DNA of 64,000 bases from Theobroma cacao (Eukaryota; Streptophyta; Magnoliopsida; Malvales; Malvaceae), in contig NC_030853.1 in NCBI RefSeq assembly GCF_000208745.1, positions 12,489,499 through 12,553,498 on the forward strand. The letters are read 5' to 3'. Positions 11,103-23,865 of this stretch are shown in pieces (the stretch's first letter is position 1; each line of letters begins with the position of its first letter). The notes under the pieces are model-generated. The model worked only from the letters and a program-made list of their open reading frames with translations, ran no database searches and was not told the DNA's origin. Position numbers and translations under genes: made by a program.

Positions 11103-14092
11103 TGTGAGACCCTGTCAAGCTCGATTAAAAAACGGTATTGTACTAAGTGGTACAACTAAATTAAATCGAGCCTTGAACTAGTTCAAATAGAAATTCTAAG
11201 AGGAATTTGAAAATTTTAAAACCAACAGAATGGCTTAGAATAGTGATTTGGAGTTCAAGGTCCAGTTTGGAGTCCATCAGAAAATTGACCAATTAGGGAC
11301 AAAACGGTCATTTTACCATTTGATGATAAAATGGAGATTTTTAGCCAAGATTTGATCACATTTGACCAAGAATAATTATATGAAATATAATTATGATTAT
11401 TGGAGTATAAAATGATGTTTAGCAGTGAAAAATTGTGATTCTCGGTATTTATGGAGCACAAGGGCAAAATGGTAATTTTGCCACTAAAGGACTAAACGAA
11501 AATTTTTTTAAACAATTTTTGCCCCATTTGGTTAATATTGATCAATATTAGTGTTATTTTAGGTTGAAAAGTAGAAATAATGAGATTCCGGTACATTTCG
11601 GAGTAAAAGGGCAAAATAGTAATTTTTTCACCCTAGGGGCAAATCGGTAAATTTTTCACCCCAGCACTTGTCAAGACCAAGGGATTTTAATTGTGGTAGG
11701 ATTGGATAAATACCAGAATATTTGTGGTGGAAAATTAAGAAGAAAAAGTCAAAAAGTTAAAAATTGGGCCAATAAGCATGTGACACATGGCATGCTTGAT
11801 TATTTTATTATTTTCTATAGAAATCAGCCCATTAAATCCCCAATTCCCTCACCATATTCGGCCTAGGCATCCAGCAACAAGAAAAAAGGAAGAACAAAAG
11901 GAAAAACAAGAAAACCTAGGTGGAAATTCAAAGAAAAAGTGAAGAAATCAAGGAAACAAGCTAGGTAAGTTAAAATTTCTTTAATTCTCCTTGATACCTA
12001 GCTTACCCATGCTTTTGTTCTTGATTTCCATGGTTGAATATTGAGTTATCATGATGAATTCAATTCTGAAAAATGGGTATGGAAGAGGAATTGTTGTTGG
12101 AATAATTTGATTTTAGACTATGTTAGTGTTTAGGGATAGTTAAGCATGGTTATGAACAAAAACACAAAAGAAATATTCAATTTCTCTAGGGTTCCTTGTT
12201 GGCCGAACCATGAGGGCTGAATATCAATGGGGGATTGTTTTTATTTCAAGGAAAATGGCATGGAAAATGATGAATTAAGGTGAAACGGTTATGTAGAAAA
12301 AAATTCGATGCTAGTGCACCAAATGACCAAATTTTTCTATAAGGAACTGTGAGGGTTCTAATGCTGAATTTGGCTTTATTTAAATGTATGTGGTAAATTA
12401 AGGTATTAGAGGAGAAATGAATTAATTTGGAGGTGATTTGGACACAATCGTCGATTAATCGGGTGATCGGTCGAATTTAATCGATACCGTGATTAAGCGG
12501 TAATCAGACATATTTTTGCATTTACATATCAAGCATTAGTAATTTAAATTAATTTATATCAATTTAGGGACAATATAGTAAATTCCTTGACTTTGTTATT
12601 TGTCAAGGTGGTGAGACGTCCGGAAAAGGCAAAGGAATTGCGCCTGAGGGCTATTAGTCCGAGTGCACCCGGAATCTGGATTTTCGATACCGGTGAGTGG
12701 ACTTGCATTTCAAACTTGTTTTGGGGAATATGAAAGATTCTATCCAACTTGTCTTAGAAAATGTACCTTGGGAACAAGCTTTTAGTAAAATGATTTTATA
12801 TTGTGAAAATGTGCTATACAATGGTTTATGTGTTATCACAATATGATAAAATGCATGATATGCATTGGATGCTTCTTTACATGTTGATTTGAACCCGGCT
12901 ATGTGCGAGTAGGAGTGCACATAAGCCGTTGCTGACCCGGCTATGTGTGAGTGGGAGTGCACATAAGCCGTTGTTGCCTCCATAGCTTATAGGGCTGGAT
13001 GCTTCGTGATCTTCCACCCTATGAGTGCTTTGATAGGTATGATCTGTGGCGAAGTATGACTCTCCACCCAAGAGCTTGGAAGAGGAGGGAAGGGACTGCT
13101 CCGTTGCTTCGTGATCCGGAGTGAAGTGCACCTCTTGCCGAGTGAAGGGGGGGATGCTTCGTGATCTCCCACCCCCTAGTGACAATAGCATAAGCCGTTG
13201 CATATGAGATGATGATGATGGGATGATGTGCATGATGATGATGATGGGATGGTGTGCATGTTGATGATGGGTATATGGTTGTAAATGCAAATATGTAAGC
13301 ATTTGTTTTGTTGAAATTTGGAAGTTTACATGTGTTACATGTTGCTATTGTTATTTTAGCAGGATGACTTGTTTTAAGGGAAAAATGAGACTTTTTCCTT
13401 GATGTTCTGGTTCTCGCTGCAGCGAGAATGAAGTTCGCTACAGCGAGAAACTTTCTGTCCATTTTGCTAACTTGTGGGTTTTTGCCATATTTCCCATTTC
13501 TTTGGTACCATAGTTGAGCATGGATTTTTGTAAAGTGATTTACTCATGTGGGGTTTACATGAGGGGTTTAAAGGAGCTAAAACAATTGCATGGTTTTGAG
13601 AAAATGAATGCATCATGATTTCGATAAACATTCCTTATGGTATGCTTGTTCCCTTCTTGTTCACTCACTGAGTATTGTACTCACGTTTTATAAAAATTCA
13701 TGTTTTCAGATCAGGTGACTGTTGGACCCTAGATCGAGGAGTCCCCGTAGTGCATCTCCTGGGTATGTGTCTGGCATTCGATAGTAATCCCTTTTATTGT
13801 AAATGTCTCCGCTGAAAGTCATGGGTCCTTTTGTATTGTGAATACAATCTAACAATGTGAATATGTGTATGCAATGTAAATTGCTAAATACATGACTGGT
13901 ATAGTGCATGTATATTATTATCGATAATGCCATTGTGTTTTGGCTATGTTCACACCCGAGAAAAGGTGTGTGTGTATGCATGATATGATAAATTTGTTAA
14001 GCAAAGGTAAATGGATAGGCTTGTTTGGGCTTAGTGAGCTATGCTCATTGAGCTCATGCGCCGGTCATTGCCCGGGAAATTGGGTCGTGACA
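11103..14092 (+). mobile_element. Solo LTR, mosaic of families B and A, duplication CATTC
   Basis: Runs TGTGAGACCC to GGGTCGTGACA on the plus strand and is flanked by CATTC at 11098-11102 and at 14093-14097. Its first half (to about 12690) matches family B: a 'cggtattgtac' block, 'gaactagttcaaatag' and 'ggagttcaagg'. Its second half matches family A in direct orientation: two copies of the 42-bp 'gtgcacataagcc' minisatellite, CTGCAG palindromes at 13400-13450 and TTTTCAGATC. The change falls at the shared CGGTGAGT donor-like site. Confidence 0.85.
12693..13709 (+). promoter_or_regulatory. Possible LTR intron (donor GTGAGT, acceptor TTTTCAG)
   Basis: CG|GTGAGT at 12692-12698 and ATGTTTTCAG|ATC ending at 13709 bracket 1017 bp holding all the minisatellite and palindrome repeats of this LTR. 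The same pair occurs at 8782-9872 and 56789-57907 (minus strand) and at 37483-38324. Splicing is inferred from consensus and conserved position only. Confidence 0.4.
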
Positions 14093-14097
14093 CATTC

Positions 14098-17000
14098 TTA
14101 ACATAGAATCTTGGTTTATGCATCATATTGACTTCCAATCTTATAGAAAACTCGACAATGTCATAGTATATAGTTATGTGTATTACTCTTGTTGGATCAA
14201 AAAAATATCATCCTTTATTTTATGAAGAGAATTCAAATAAGCTATTAATTCTGGTCACACCTTAATCAAATCATCCTTAAATCATCAATTATGCATGTTT
14301 ACTTAACCATCCGCAACTCCTCTACCTTTCTCCTTTATCAAACCTTCCAATATTCAAGCATCTATTCCACCATTGACTATGGGTCTAATTTGTCAACCAA
14401 TTTCTGTTTCATTTTTCATTCTCCCATGCAAATTCCATTTAAGCATTTCACAATACGTAAAGATCAAATGCTCTTTATTCATTTAATCTATTTTTTTAAT
14501 ATCAAAGATTATTCAAATCTAGTAACCATTAGTCATCATATTCCTAAAAACAAACTCCAATACTTTCATGATCGAGTGCTCACTAGATAAATCTTAACTT
14601 ATACCATGAAGCTTTTCAATAAGTCATGACATTCACATACCTCCTATGATCTTAGCCAATCCCTTTAATCAATAACTTAACTTCTCAAAGTTAAAATTGC
14701 TCAAAATTTTCCTTTAAGGTTCCTTTCCAAGTCTCATCTTGATTACTGATCATTTCTATATTTTCAATGTCGTAGCTAATTTATTCATCATCAATCACAT
14801 ACAACATATCTAACTTGAAATTCTTCAAATTTACTCCAAATGCTAAATCTTGTGACCTTATTAGTTTATCAGTCCGAAGATGAATTTTGACACTTACCTC
14901 TCCTTAAGTGTACTTTAAAATCAAGGAATCATTTACTAAGACCTTTCCGAAATCAACTTCTTTAGCCTTTTTACCTTAGAAAATTAAATCTATAATCCTT
15001 CATTTTGAATCATGGGCTTTATGCCAATCAAGGCAGATTTTACACCTTTAATTACACGAATTCAAATGCACACCTTTATGCATAAGCTATAAATTTTTAC
15101 CCAAATCTCCATAAGTCAAAACCTTATATTGAAGCTATACCAGTACTCATACGTTCTATTCCATTAGCCTTTAAAGAATTAAATCTATGGCATACTTCTC
15201 TATTTGGGTACTTCATAACAGCCTAACAAATTCTAGTTCACGGTTAAGCTAGTTTATATGCCAAGCCTCTCAAGCTATATCAAAACACCAAGTTTTATCA
15301 CGATATAATAGAATTTGATGAACTCATACCAAAAGTATAAACACTTACTTTCAAGCTAACAGCATTATAATCCACTTGTTCACTGCCAAAATTAGTGATA
15401 AATCATCTTAATCACTGTCTAGCGCTATAACTATTAATAGAATATTATCATCGAATCAAATTATAAAAAACCCCATATGAGTTTTTTTTTTTGTACCAAT
15501 ATGCAACATATATACCCATACATATATATTTTTCCAAAAATTTTAACTTCGGGTAACCTTAGGCATATTAAGCACAATAAACCATCTATAAAACCAAAAT
15601 AACCAACAATCAAGTTTAGAATCATTTCTTCTCTTGGTTGGTTAGATCATGTTCATCATTTGTGGTGAATACATAAAGCTGATTTCAATATTCCATTCTC
15701 ATACAAGAGTCAACCACTAATTGGCACCATCTCCAAACACCACGTGTTTTATAAGTCGATTTTCTTAGTCAAAATTCATATTGTAGTATTCCAACTTTAG
15801 GTCATGTCTCATTACCAAATCTTTACTCGTATACGAGTACTTGAATTCTCAAATCATCATCTCTTTTCTAAGTAGATCTCTGCCATTCCCGTAGTGTATT
15901 TCTATTCCTTCACTAGTAATAGTATCATTTAATCAACCCGTGTCACCCTCGTTCTCTAAACATTTGAAACACAATTCAACCTTTGCTTACCCTTACCAAG
16001 CACTTTACGTTAACAATTACTTAAAATAAATTGAAACTTGTGGGGAAACACATTTCACCATTTATGCCTTGCATCTACGAGCGTATCGAGACCACAACTT
16101 CATCAGATCTAGATATTGGCAAGGTAATCATTGCCTCAAACCAACATTTTCAGGCACCCTTATATTTGCAACATATATATATATATTTCCTTTTTTTTTT
16201 TTACTCATGTGACATATCTGTTACAAGTTCCAACTTAATTATACAGCCATTTGCTTTTTAAGCTTTAGTGTTTTCTCATTGTGAAAAATCTCTCGAATTT
16301 ATCTCACCAGGGCGTTCACAAGGTGGATACATGTTTGTAATTTACAGTTCAATGTCTAAAGTAGTGAACACAGTCTCATCATTAAAGTTCTACCCTTATC
16401 TATCAATCATAGCTTCTTTGCACATTTACCTATACATTGTTGGGTTACTCACAAGCCACTCGTGGCCATCCAAATTTTGACCTCTTATAGCAAGTCAAGC
16501 TAATATATTCTCTTATGTTTTTCCCTACACTTCCAAAAAACTTAAACACTTCCTTTAATAGGGTTCCATTGAGAACTTAATCAATCAAAGGCTTATCTTC
16601 AAAGCCACTCATAACTTTAATCGTTCATTGTATGCCCAAAAACACTTTCGCTCACTGACCCCACTAGACATTATTTTAAAATCTCCCAAGGTGTTTGTGT
16701 CCTTAGTTCGGATCATACCATCTAACTTAGTATAATTGCATTAATTATCCTTAAGCTTTTTATGCTCAGCATATCAACATCCATATTTCCCCATCATTCA
16801 TGTTATTGACCTTGTTAAGGTATATATGTGGCTTTTCAACCTTTCACAATACATTCCACATTTATGCCAGGGCATTCTCAATCTCATGCCAAGCCTATAG
16901 TCATGTAACCATAAATCAAGGTAAACTCCCCTATGGGATATCTCCTTCCATATGATGCATGGGGATCACAAGATGTACAACTCCAAGTGTATGCCTACAT

Positions 17001-18369
17001 ATTGATAACCTCCATATATTTTATGATCATGGAAACCACAATTTGCAAAACTAGCTTCCTATCACAAGTTTGCGATCGGAACATTAGTCTCCACATATCT
17101 CATTTTGGACATACTTCACTACTAACATTCATATACCTTTACCACAACATTCAGTGCAAATTGATTAAGCAATGATTTCCAAATTTACTCTTAGGTACAC
17201 ATATATAAAATTGTACGCCACTTAGTGTTAAGATCTTGACTTTACTCATCAATTCTTAACCAATTACATCCATAAGATAGACAATTCACTAAATTTTTAT
17301 ATCTTGTTTTTGCAGTCATAAGATCAAAATTTCTTAAGCTTAGGATGCAGAAGCTTCCTCTTAAAGCATATCCGAAAATCCACATGTTTTAAGTCCCTTA
17401 CCTTTGGAGAAGTCACATTCAAGACTAATCATTTACATCATAGGTTGCATATTGAACCAAACATATTTTTAAATTAACCTTTAAAGTAATTCATATATCG
17501 ATCTTCATATAGAACTCCATATGGCACTTAGACTAAATTTGTCATTTCCATGTCATTTAATTTCAAACTGCTAAATCCACATCTAGTCCTTAAATCCTTT
17601 GGCTCCACACTAAGCCTAGCAAAATTCAAGCTCATCCTTAGAGTAGATCATTTACTAGCCTTTTACTTCATGACCATACATCATTTATAATAATCAGTGA
17701 TTTTCACCCTTGAGCTAATTCATATACCTTTAATTTTAAACCATAATAGTTCAAATTAACCCTTGAGATCTCATAGTCACTTAATTAGAATCAAAACCAG
17801 CTCCCTCTAACTTGCTTTACACATAGTCAACACTTATACGCTTACAAAATATTTCAAAAGCCCACACCATTTTTATAGGGGCATGATAAGCTCATTTAAC
17901 ATAGTGCACTTACCTTCTTGCACATAAACATCAGTTTACACCTTCCTTAATACTTAGATCTATAAACTCCAAGTAAATTACAACCATCACTACTCATTCC
18001 AGTCAAAGTGCGCCCCTTATTACCATTATCGTATGTGTTCCTTTATATTGACCTCAATAATGATCCAATGTCATCCAATTTCTTCCCATTGACAATTATG
18101 GGCTTCAATTATAACTCCATTGATGAATAAATCATTAGGGACCTATTAGTTTAGCTCCAACTTCCTCTATCTTTAATAGAAGGAATTTGTTATTACATTA
18201 GCCTTTCATTAGGAGCATTTGCTTAAAATTTTTCCAAGAACAGCTCGTGTCTCGGGTGGCATCTCAAACCCGAACAACGGCACCACTTATGACCTTTACA
18301 TAATGTTAACAAGAGGGTAAGTTACTAGGAATAGGAGTTCATATAGCCTCTTGTCTATGACTTGTGCTG
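14098..18369. other. Gypsy interior without recognisable genes
   Basis: About 4.3 kb of AT-rich, stop-rich sequence between the mosaic solo LTR and a truncated LTR. I searched by eye for YXDD reverse transcriptase, CCHC knuckle and integrase blocks on both strands and found none. It is either a badly decayed polyprotein or the non-coding interior of a LARD-like non-autonomous element. Confidence 0.4.
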
Positions 18370-18636
18370 CAGTCACAAACCCGAGAGTTTCTCGCTGTAG
18401 CGAGAATGAATCTCGCTGCAGCGAGAATCAGAACATCAAGAAAAAGGTTCCCTTTTCCCTTAAAACAAAGCCATCATACTAAATAACAAAAACAACATGT
18501 AACACATGCAAACTCCCAAATTTCAACAAATCAAATGCTCACATTTTTGCATTTACAACCATATACCATATATGTATATATATATAGATATCAATCACCA
18601 TATACACCCTCTCATCATCATCATCTCATATGCAAC

Positions 18637-18760
18637 AGCTTATGCGCACTCCCACTTGCACATAGCCGGGTCAGCAATGGCTTATGTGCACTCCCACTCA
18701 CACATAGTCGGGTCAGCAATGGCTTATGTGCACTCCTACTCGCACATAGCCAGGTCCACA
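18637..18760. repeat. 42-bp LTR minisatellite, three copies
   Basis: Three copies built on GCTTATGTGCACTCCCACT and CACATAGCCGGGTCAGCA, starting near 18637, 18679 and 18721. Two inverted copies lie at 12894-12978 in the mosaic LTR. Confidence 0.85.
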
Positions 18761-19566
18761 TCAACATACAAAGAAGCAACCAATGCATATCATGCATACT
18801 ATCATATTTTGATAACACATAGCACATTGTATAGCACATTTCCATAATATAAAATCACTTCACCAAAGGCTTGTTCCCAAGGCACATTTTCAAAGTCAAG
18901 TTAGATAAAATCATTCACATTTCCCAAAACAAGTTTGAAATACAAGTCCACTCACCTGTATATTGTTGAGCCTTTCGCTAACTCTAATTCCCTTAATTGT
19001 CCAAATGGAATGATGAGGCTTCCTTGGAACCTACCATCACATTAATATCACCATTATGTTAATTCACATACTATAAACCCTAAAAGCTGTCTCTTAACTA
19101 GCTTTCAATTGTCACTTTAAATGGCTATCTAGGTTCACTATCTTAATCATTATAAAAGGAATAAACATACTCAACAATAAAACAGCTCATAATCTAAATT
19201 ACTAGCCATTATTCATAGCTAAAAATCAAGTTTAGTTCATCACTCACCCTAGGGTTCCTTTGTAGTCAAATTTTCTTCCAATAGCTTCCACAGAAATGGG
19301 GTAATTCTCTCTTTCTCTCTCTAAAACACCCAACTAGTGAGAGATAATATGAAAATAAGATTTTTCAAGGGTTTTAAGGAAAGAGAGTGGAAGAATATAA
19401 GGGTTCTAGTCAAAAGGGCTCAAAGGTATGAAAACTATAACTAGAGAGAGAAAATTATGCAAGCTCCATATCAAGCTTCCATGGAGGTTGGAAGCAATGT
19501 GAAAGAGAAGAAGGAGGAAGAAGAAGAAGCTGCTGGAAAATGGGAGAAGAAGTTGCTAGAAGAAAG

Positions 19567-19576
19567 ATATTTATAG
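19567..19576 (-). promoter_or_regulatory. LTR TATA box
   Basis: GGCTATAAATATC on the minus strand, about 400 bp from the LTR start, as in the sister copies. Confidence 0.55.
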
Positions 19577-21900
19577 CCAATCTTATCAATTCCCTTGAAA
19601 TTACCAAATTGCCTCTCCACAAATTAGCTTATTCTCCTCCAATCTTATATGCAATCTTTTTGCTCTTTTGACATTGGGACAAGGTCCATAATGGTCTAGA
19701 CATACTCGGGTTCATGAAAACTTAAAATTTTAACCCGATGTGAAAAATGACCATTTTGCCCCAATCGTGAAAATCATCAAAATTTTGGTTTCCTTTCCAT
19801 TTTACCCTTAATATCATCATCCATTTATGCCTTAGGCCTACTTAGGCCATAATATTGTTTAAAAATCTTACTTTTATGGGCTTACTAAAGAAATGACGAA
19901 ATTACCCCTAATTAGGGATATCGTTTATTCTACTAACGATGAGTCTATAAAGGTTAAGGTCTCACATATAAGCTATTTCCAAATCAAAATAATAGAAAAA
20001 TAATTTTTGTCTCACAAGGGCATTTTGGTCATTTTTTCATACTAATCTCAAAACTAGTTAAAAATGTAGTATACGAGTGAAAAACACATATTTCACAATC
20101 AAAAATAAATTTAGATGTCTAAAACATTCATTTTAAATGAAACTATATCTATTTGAATATAATAAAAATATTCAATAAAATATTCTATTTTTTTATAAAA
20201 CAATATTTATAGAGTTACCTGTAAATAATTTTTTTGTAGCGTAAAAGCTAAATAAATTCATACATACTGTAATACAGATAACCAAAATATAAAATTTAAT
20301 TTACAATGACACGTGAGCCCTCGAATGACCAAAAGTATCAAAAGAAATGAACCTACAATATTTGGATGATGCAAGTCCAACTGTAGTCCTCGATGATACC
20401 AGCTATCTACAGTCTATCCTGAGCCTAAAATGGGTGGAAATGAGGGTGATGAGATTATAAAATCTCAATGAGTAAACAAACATCATTTAAATCAACTAAA
20501 GCCGAGTAAAAGGAGACAATCAAAATATCCCATCACATCACGTATTTCACAATTTGAAAATTCATCCAAACCCATGCAAACAGTTATTTTTCATTTAATT
20601 TCTCATTAAGGCTTATGACTTTCATAAACATTTGGCTCATGCCATCAAATAGTACTCGATGACACCTTGATCAGAGGCGTACACTCGAGCCCACCAAGGC
20701 TGTTAAAAATTCACATTTCGCATAAAACACATTTTTATTTCGTTTTGAAAACACAGTCGTTCCTTGGAATTAGCGGAGTTCATCATCATGAGGTGGTTCA
20801 GCGTGACGTGATCTCTAACCATACCTCAAGAGATACCCTACGTGCCTCTTCGATCGAGGTACATATATATAACTAGATTTCGTGCCTCTCTAATAAGTTG
20901 GTCCACAGAACTCGCCCACTGCAGCAAGCTAAACCCACCATACAATAAAATTTGCAATAGCATGACATGGCAATTATTTTATTTTACAGCCTCTCCAGGC
21001 AAATCAATAATTCATGCATTTTCAGTACATTTAGCAATTTAACCATTCATGCCAATATTACCATAAGCCAATCAATTAAAACCATAAATTTACAACATAT
21101 CAAGTGGTCTCCAATTACTCTATTTTCAAAATCGTCATTTAATTTCAAGACAATTTATAAAATCATTTCGTTTAAACTCATTTTGTTTATAAACATAAAA
21201 ATTTACCATTAAAGCTCATTTTCATAAATTTCACAAAAATTGAATAAAACATACTTTAGATAATTAAAATGATGGTAAGGTTACTCACTTCACAATAGCG
21301 GGATTTTTACATTGCTATTGATTCGTACTCGTATAATTATTCTTAGTTGTCAGTCACCTACGTCGTTCGGCATGCTCCCACAACAAACTTTCCTAGCAAT
21401 AATTTAAATCTAATATACTTAGTGCATCAATTCCACTACTCTCCCTCATTCTATCATAAATCTGCATTATTTCTCCTCATTTCTTCCAATATTTTACCAT
21501 TCAACTTAACACTCTCAACCGAATTATGCATTTAAATTCCTCCAACATCATTAATTCTTCACAACGAATCATTTAAAATTTCTTAACTTTATTTGATCAT
21601 TATTCATAAATTTCACATTTTCTTCTTTACTTTAGTCCTATGGCACCTCCTAATAAAATATTCAAATGTTGTATTAAAGTAATTTAAATTTAATTCATAT
21701 CACCAAATAACCAATGTATAATTAAATAAAATAAGCTAGCCTTCATATAGTTCAATTTTGCAATAAGCCATGGAGTAGAATAAAGAAATTTATCTAATTA
21801 GGCTAGGTTGGCCCAAGTCTCCACCTTCCTTTTCTTTTGGACTTTTCTTCCTTTGTTGTTTTTAGACCCTTTTTCATGAACTCTTCCCATCTCTTTATAA

Positions 21901-21982
21901 TTGGGCCATGCCCATTTTCTTTCTTATTGGGCCATACCCATTTTTCTTTCTTATTGGGTCATGCCCATTTTTTTCTTTCTTG
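21901..21982. repeat. 26-29 bp tandem repeat, three copies
   Basis: Three units beginning TTGGGCCATGCCCATTTT at 21901, 21927 and 21954, differing in the length of the T-run and a few bases. Confidence 0.85.
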
Positions 21983-23060
21983 TTACTTTCTTTTCTTCCA
22001 CCGTCCAGCAGCCCTTGCTTGTCTTTCTTTTTCTTTCTCACATGCACAAATCGTCTCAAATTTCTTCCTCTCTCTCCCTCTCACCATCGGCCACACTTTC
22101 TTGCTTTTCAACCTTCAATTTTCAGCAACTAAAGCTGCTCATATTGGCTTCAAAATCAGTAGCCAAGCTGCTTTGTTTCTCCTAAAAAAATCAGCAGCTA
22201 AGCTGCACTTTTTCCTTCAAAAATTAGTAGCCAAAACAACAACAATTAACCACCAAGACCACACATTTCAAGCTTCAAAATTAGCTACAAAAATCTGCAC
22301 TTTTCAACCTCCAAAACCAATAGCAAAGCTGCATTTTCCAGCCCCCAAAATCAGCAAAAAAATAGCTCTTTTTCCTCTCTAAATGGTGGCAAAACTGGCC
22401 CCTCAACTTAGCTCTCTCACCTTTCTTTTCTTCCTCACCACTCGGCCTTCTCTTGTTTCTTTTTGTTCTCTTTGCTCACTCCTTCTTCTTGTTTCTTTTT
22501 CTTCTCTTAACTAACCGACTTCTCTCTTTCATCTTGTCTTCTTCACTTTACTTATTCACCCATATATATATATATTTAATTCTTTCCATTTTATTCCAAC
22601 TTGGCCGGCCCTTCACATTTTTCTTCCTTTCTTCATTTGTTCCACATGGCCGACCCCCTTCCATCAATTAAATTAAAGAGTCTTTTGAATCTTTTTATTG
22701 ACCACATGGGCGGCTACCCATGTTGGTCTTCCTATATTATTTTTTTTATATATACATACTTGTATTATTATTTTTACCATTCATTTATTTTATCTCTTCC
22801 ATTTAATTTCTCTACATAATCTTTCAACTTTTATACTTTAAATTCGATCTCTTCAATGCATCTAAAAATTTTAATTTTTATCTATCTTCCTTTCTCTGTA
22901 CGTGTACCACCAAAATATCAAAATTGCACTTCAACGCGGTATTACCATAATATTTAAATATTTACTTATTCGCATTGGTTCGACTTAGCAAAACATGCGT
23001 ATTTCACTTTCGTCGTTCATCTCCAAAAATTTATTTGTATTTCTTCTCCTCCACTTGGAT

Positions 23061-23137
23061 NNNNNNNNNNNNNNNNNNNNNNNNNNNNNNNNNNNNNNNN
23101 NNNNNNNNNNNNNNNNNNNNNNNNNNNNNNNNNNNNN
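23061..23137. other. Assembly gap (77 N)
   Basis: Unknown bases inside the family-B LTR. Confidence 0.99.
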
Positions 23138-23457
23138 TTTTGATTTCGACATCCGATTAAATATTAATATTTTAATATTATTTTATTAATAAAATATTAT
23201 TTTATTCTAAAAATTTTATCTTGTCTCCTTAGTTGCCAAAGTTCCTTATTATACCTCAATTGACCTCCGAATCATCCTTTTATCTCACCAATTCTCCTCC
23301 GATAAAATATTATTATTTTATTATTATTTTCTCGCGTGCAAAATATTTTATCATAAACTATTCCTTTCATCTTTGATCACTTTTAAACATTTTAATTAAC
23401 CTCAATTTGCATCCGATCAACTTTATTTATCACCATATCAAAGTATGGGGCATTTCA

Positions 23458-23860
23458 CTTTTGACACTAAGACAAGATCCATAATAGTCTAGAAATACTC
23501 GGGTTCACGAAAACATAAAAATTTAGACCCGAGATGCAAAATGACCATTTTGCCCCTACCATGGAAATTATCATTATTTTTATCTTCTTCATTTATTTAC
23601 CATCATAAACATCATTTATTCATTCCTTAGGCCTATTTAGACCTTAATAGCATAAAATAAAAATCCACTAGTAGAAGCTCACCAAGAGAAATTACGAAAT
23701 TACCCTTGGTCTGCATTATCACTTCTACTTCTAATTATGTGTGTATGGAGATCGAGATTTCACAGGTTCACTTTTGAATTACCCATTTTAACTCGGTAAT
23801 TAACCTCAATTGGCATCCGTAAACTTTATTAGCCACCGTATCAAAATATGAGATACTACA
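23458..23860 (-). mobile_element. Remnant of the outer gypsy 5' LTR
   Basis: About 400 bp nearly identical to 10600-11002 of the complete partner LTR, ending in GATACTACA and followed by the ACCTT duplication. It carries the U3 part only; the rest was lost in the deletion that also clipped the two LTRs to its left. Confidence 0.85.
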
Positions 23861-23865
23861 ACCTT

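Larger units (their letters stand above)
18370..19969 (-). mobile_element. Truncated family-A LTR
   Basis: Ends (as given) in AAGGTCTCACA like the solo LTRs 2385-5049 and 56355-58778. It begins abruptly inside the palindrome region (TTTCTCGCTGTAGCGAGAA at 18387). It holds a 42-bp minisatellite in three copies, the donor-like ACAGGTGAGT (minus strand, near 18955), a CT/GA hairpin near 19310-19345 and a TATA box at 19567. About 1 kb of its 3' side, including the acceptor, is missing. Confidence 0.8.
19970..23457 (-). mobile_element. Family-B LTR, 3' end missing
   Basis: On the minus strand it starts TGAAATGCCCCATACTTTG. It reaches 'caaaaattatttttctatt' and 'ggaaatagctta', which match 42555-42600 near the end of the family-B solo LTR. 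The last 150 bp or so with the TGACA end are absent, and the adjoining family-A LTR starts there. It probably inserted at CTTTT in the right LTR of the outer gypsy element, since CTTTT follows at 23458. It contains a short tandem repeat (21901-21982), GCAGCTAAGCTGC-type motifs (22130-22340) and a 77-N gap. Serine/phenylalanine-rich open frames at 21837-22819 are CT-rich shadows. Confidence 0.75.
8351..23860 (-). mobile_element. Gypsy (Tekay-like) insertion in copia 1, heavily rearranged, duplication ACCTT
   Basis: TGTCACAACCC at 8351 is preceded by ACCTT, and TACTACA at 23860 is followed by ACCTT: a perfect 5-bp duplication joins the two outer ends as one original insertion. The left LTR is complete (8351-11002). 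Just inside it, on the minus strand, comes a GAATTCGAGGACGAATTC block and a GGGGAGAT purine tract (11003-11040), typical of the end of a chromovirus polyprotein next to its 3' LTR. The right LTR survives only as 23458-23860. Later insertions and deletions fill the middle. Confidence 0.85.

Noticed and set aside
12654..13462. Minus-strand frames of 109-147 codons
   Set aside because: They fall inside the solo LTR over minisatellite and palindrome repeats (His- and Ser-rich), overlap in three frames, and are not kept in sister LTRs.
14291..17175. Plus-strand frames of 70-99 codons in the gypsy interior
   Set aside because: Short, unrelated to one another, not overlapping any recognised retroelement block; expected by chance over 4 kb.
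18621..18845. Possible CRISPR-like array (42-bp repeats)
   Set aside because: Units are tandem with no unique spacers, in a plant LTR; it is a minisatellite.
21837..22819. Open frames rich in Phe, Leu and Ser that look like membrane proteins
   Set aside because: They lie in CT-rich, tandemly repeated LTR sequence on the antisense strand, in three overlapping frames with no start context or homology.
22453..22819. Signal-peptide-like hydrophobic starts
   Set aside because: Product of T-rich antisense LTR sequence; overlapping frames give the same impression.
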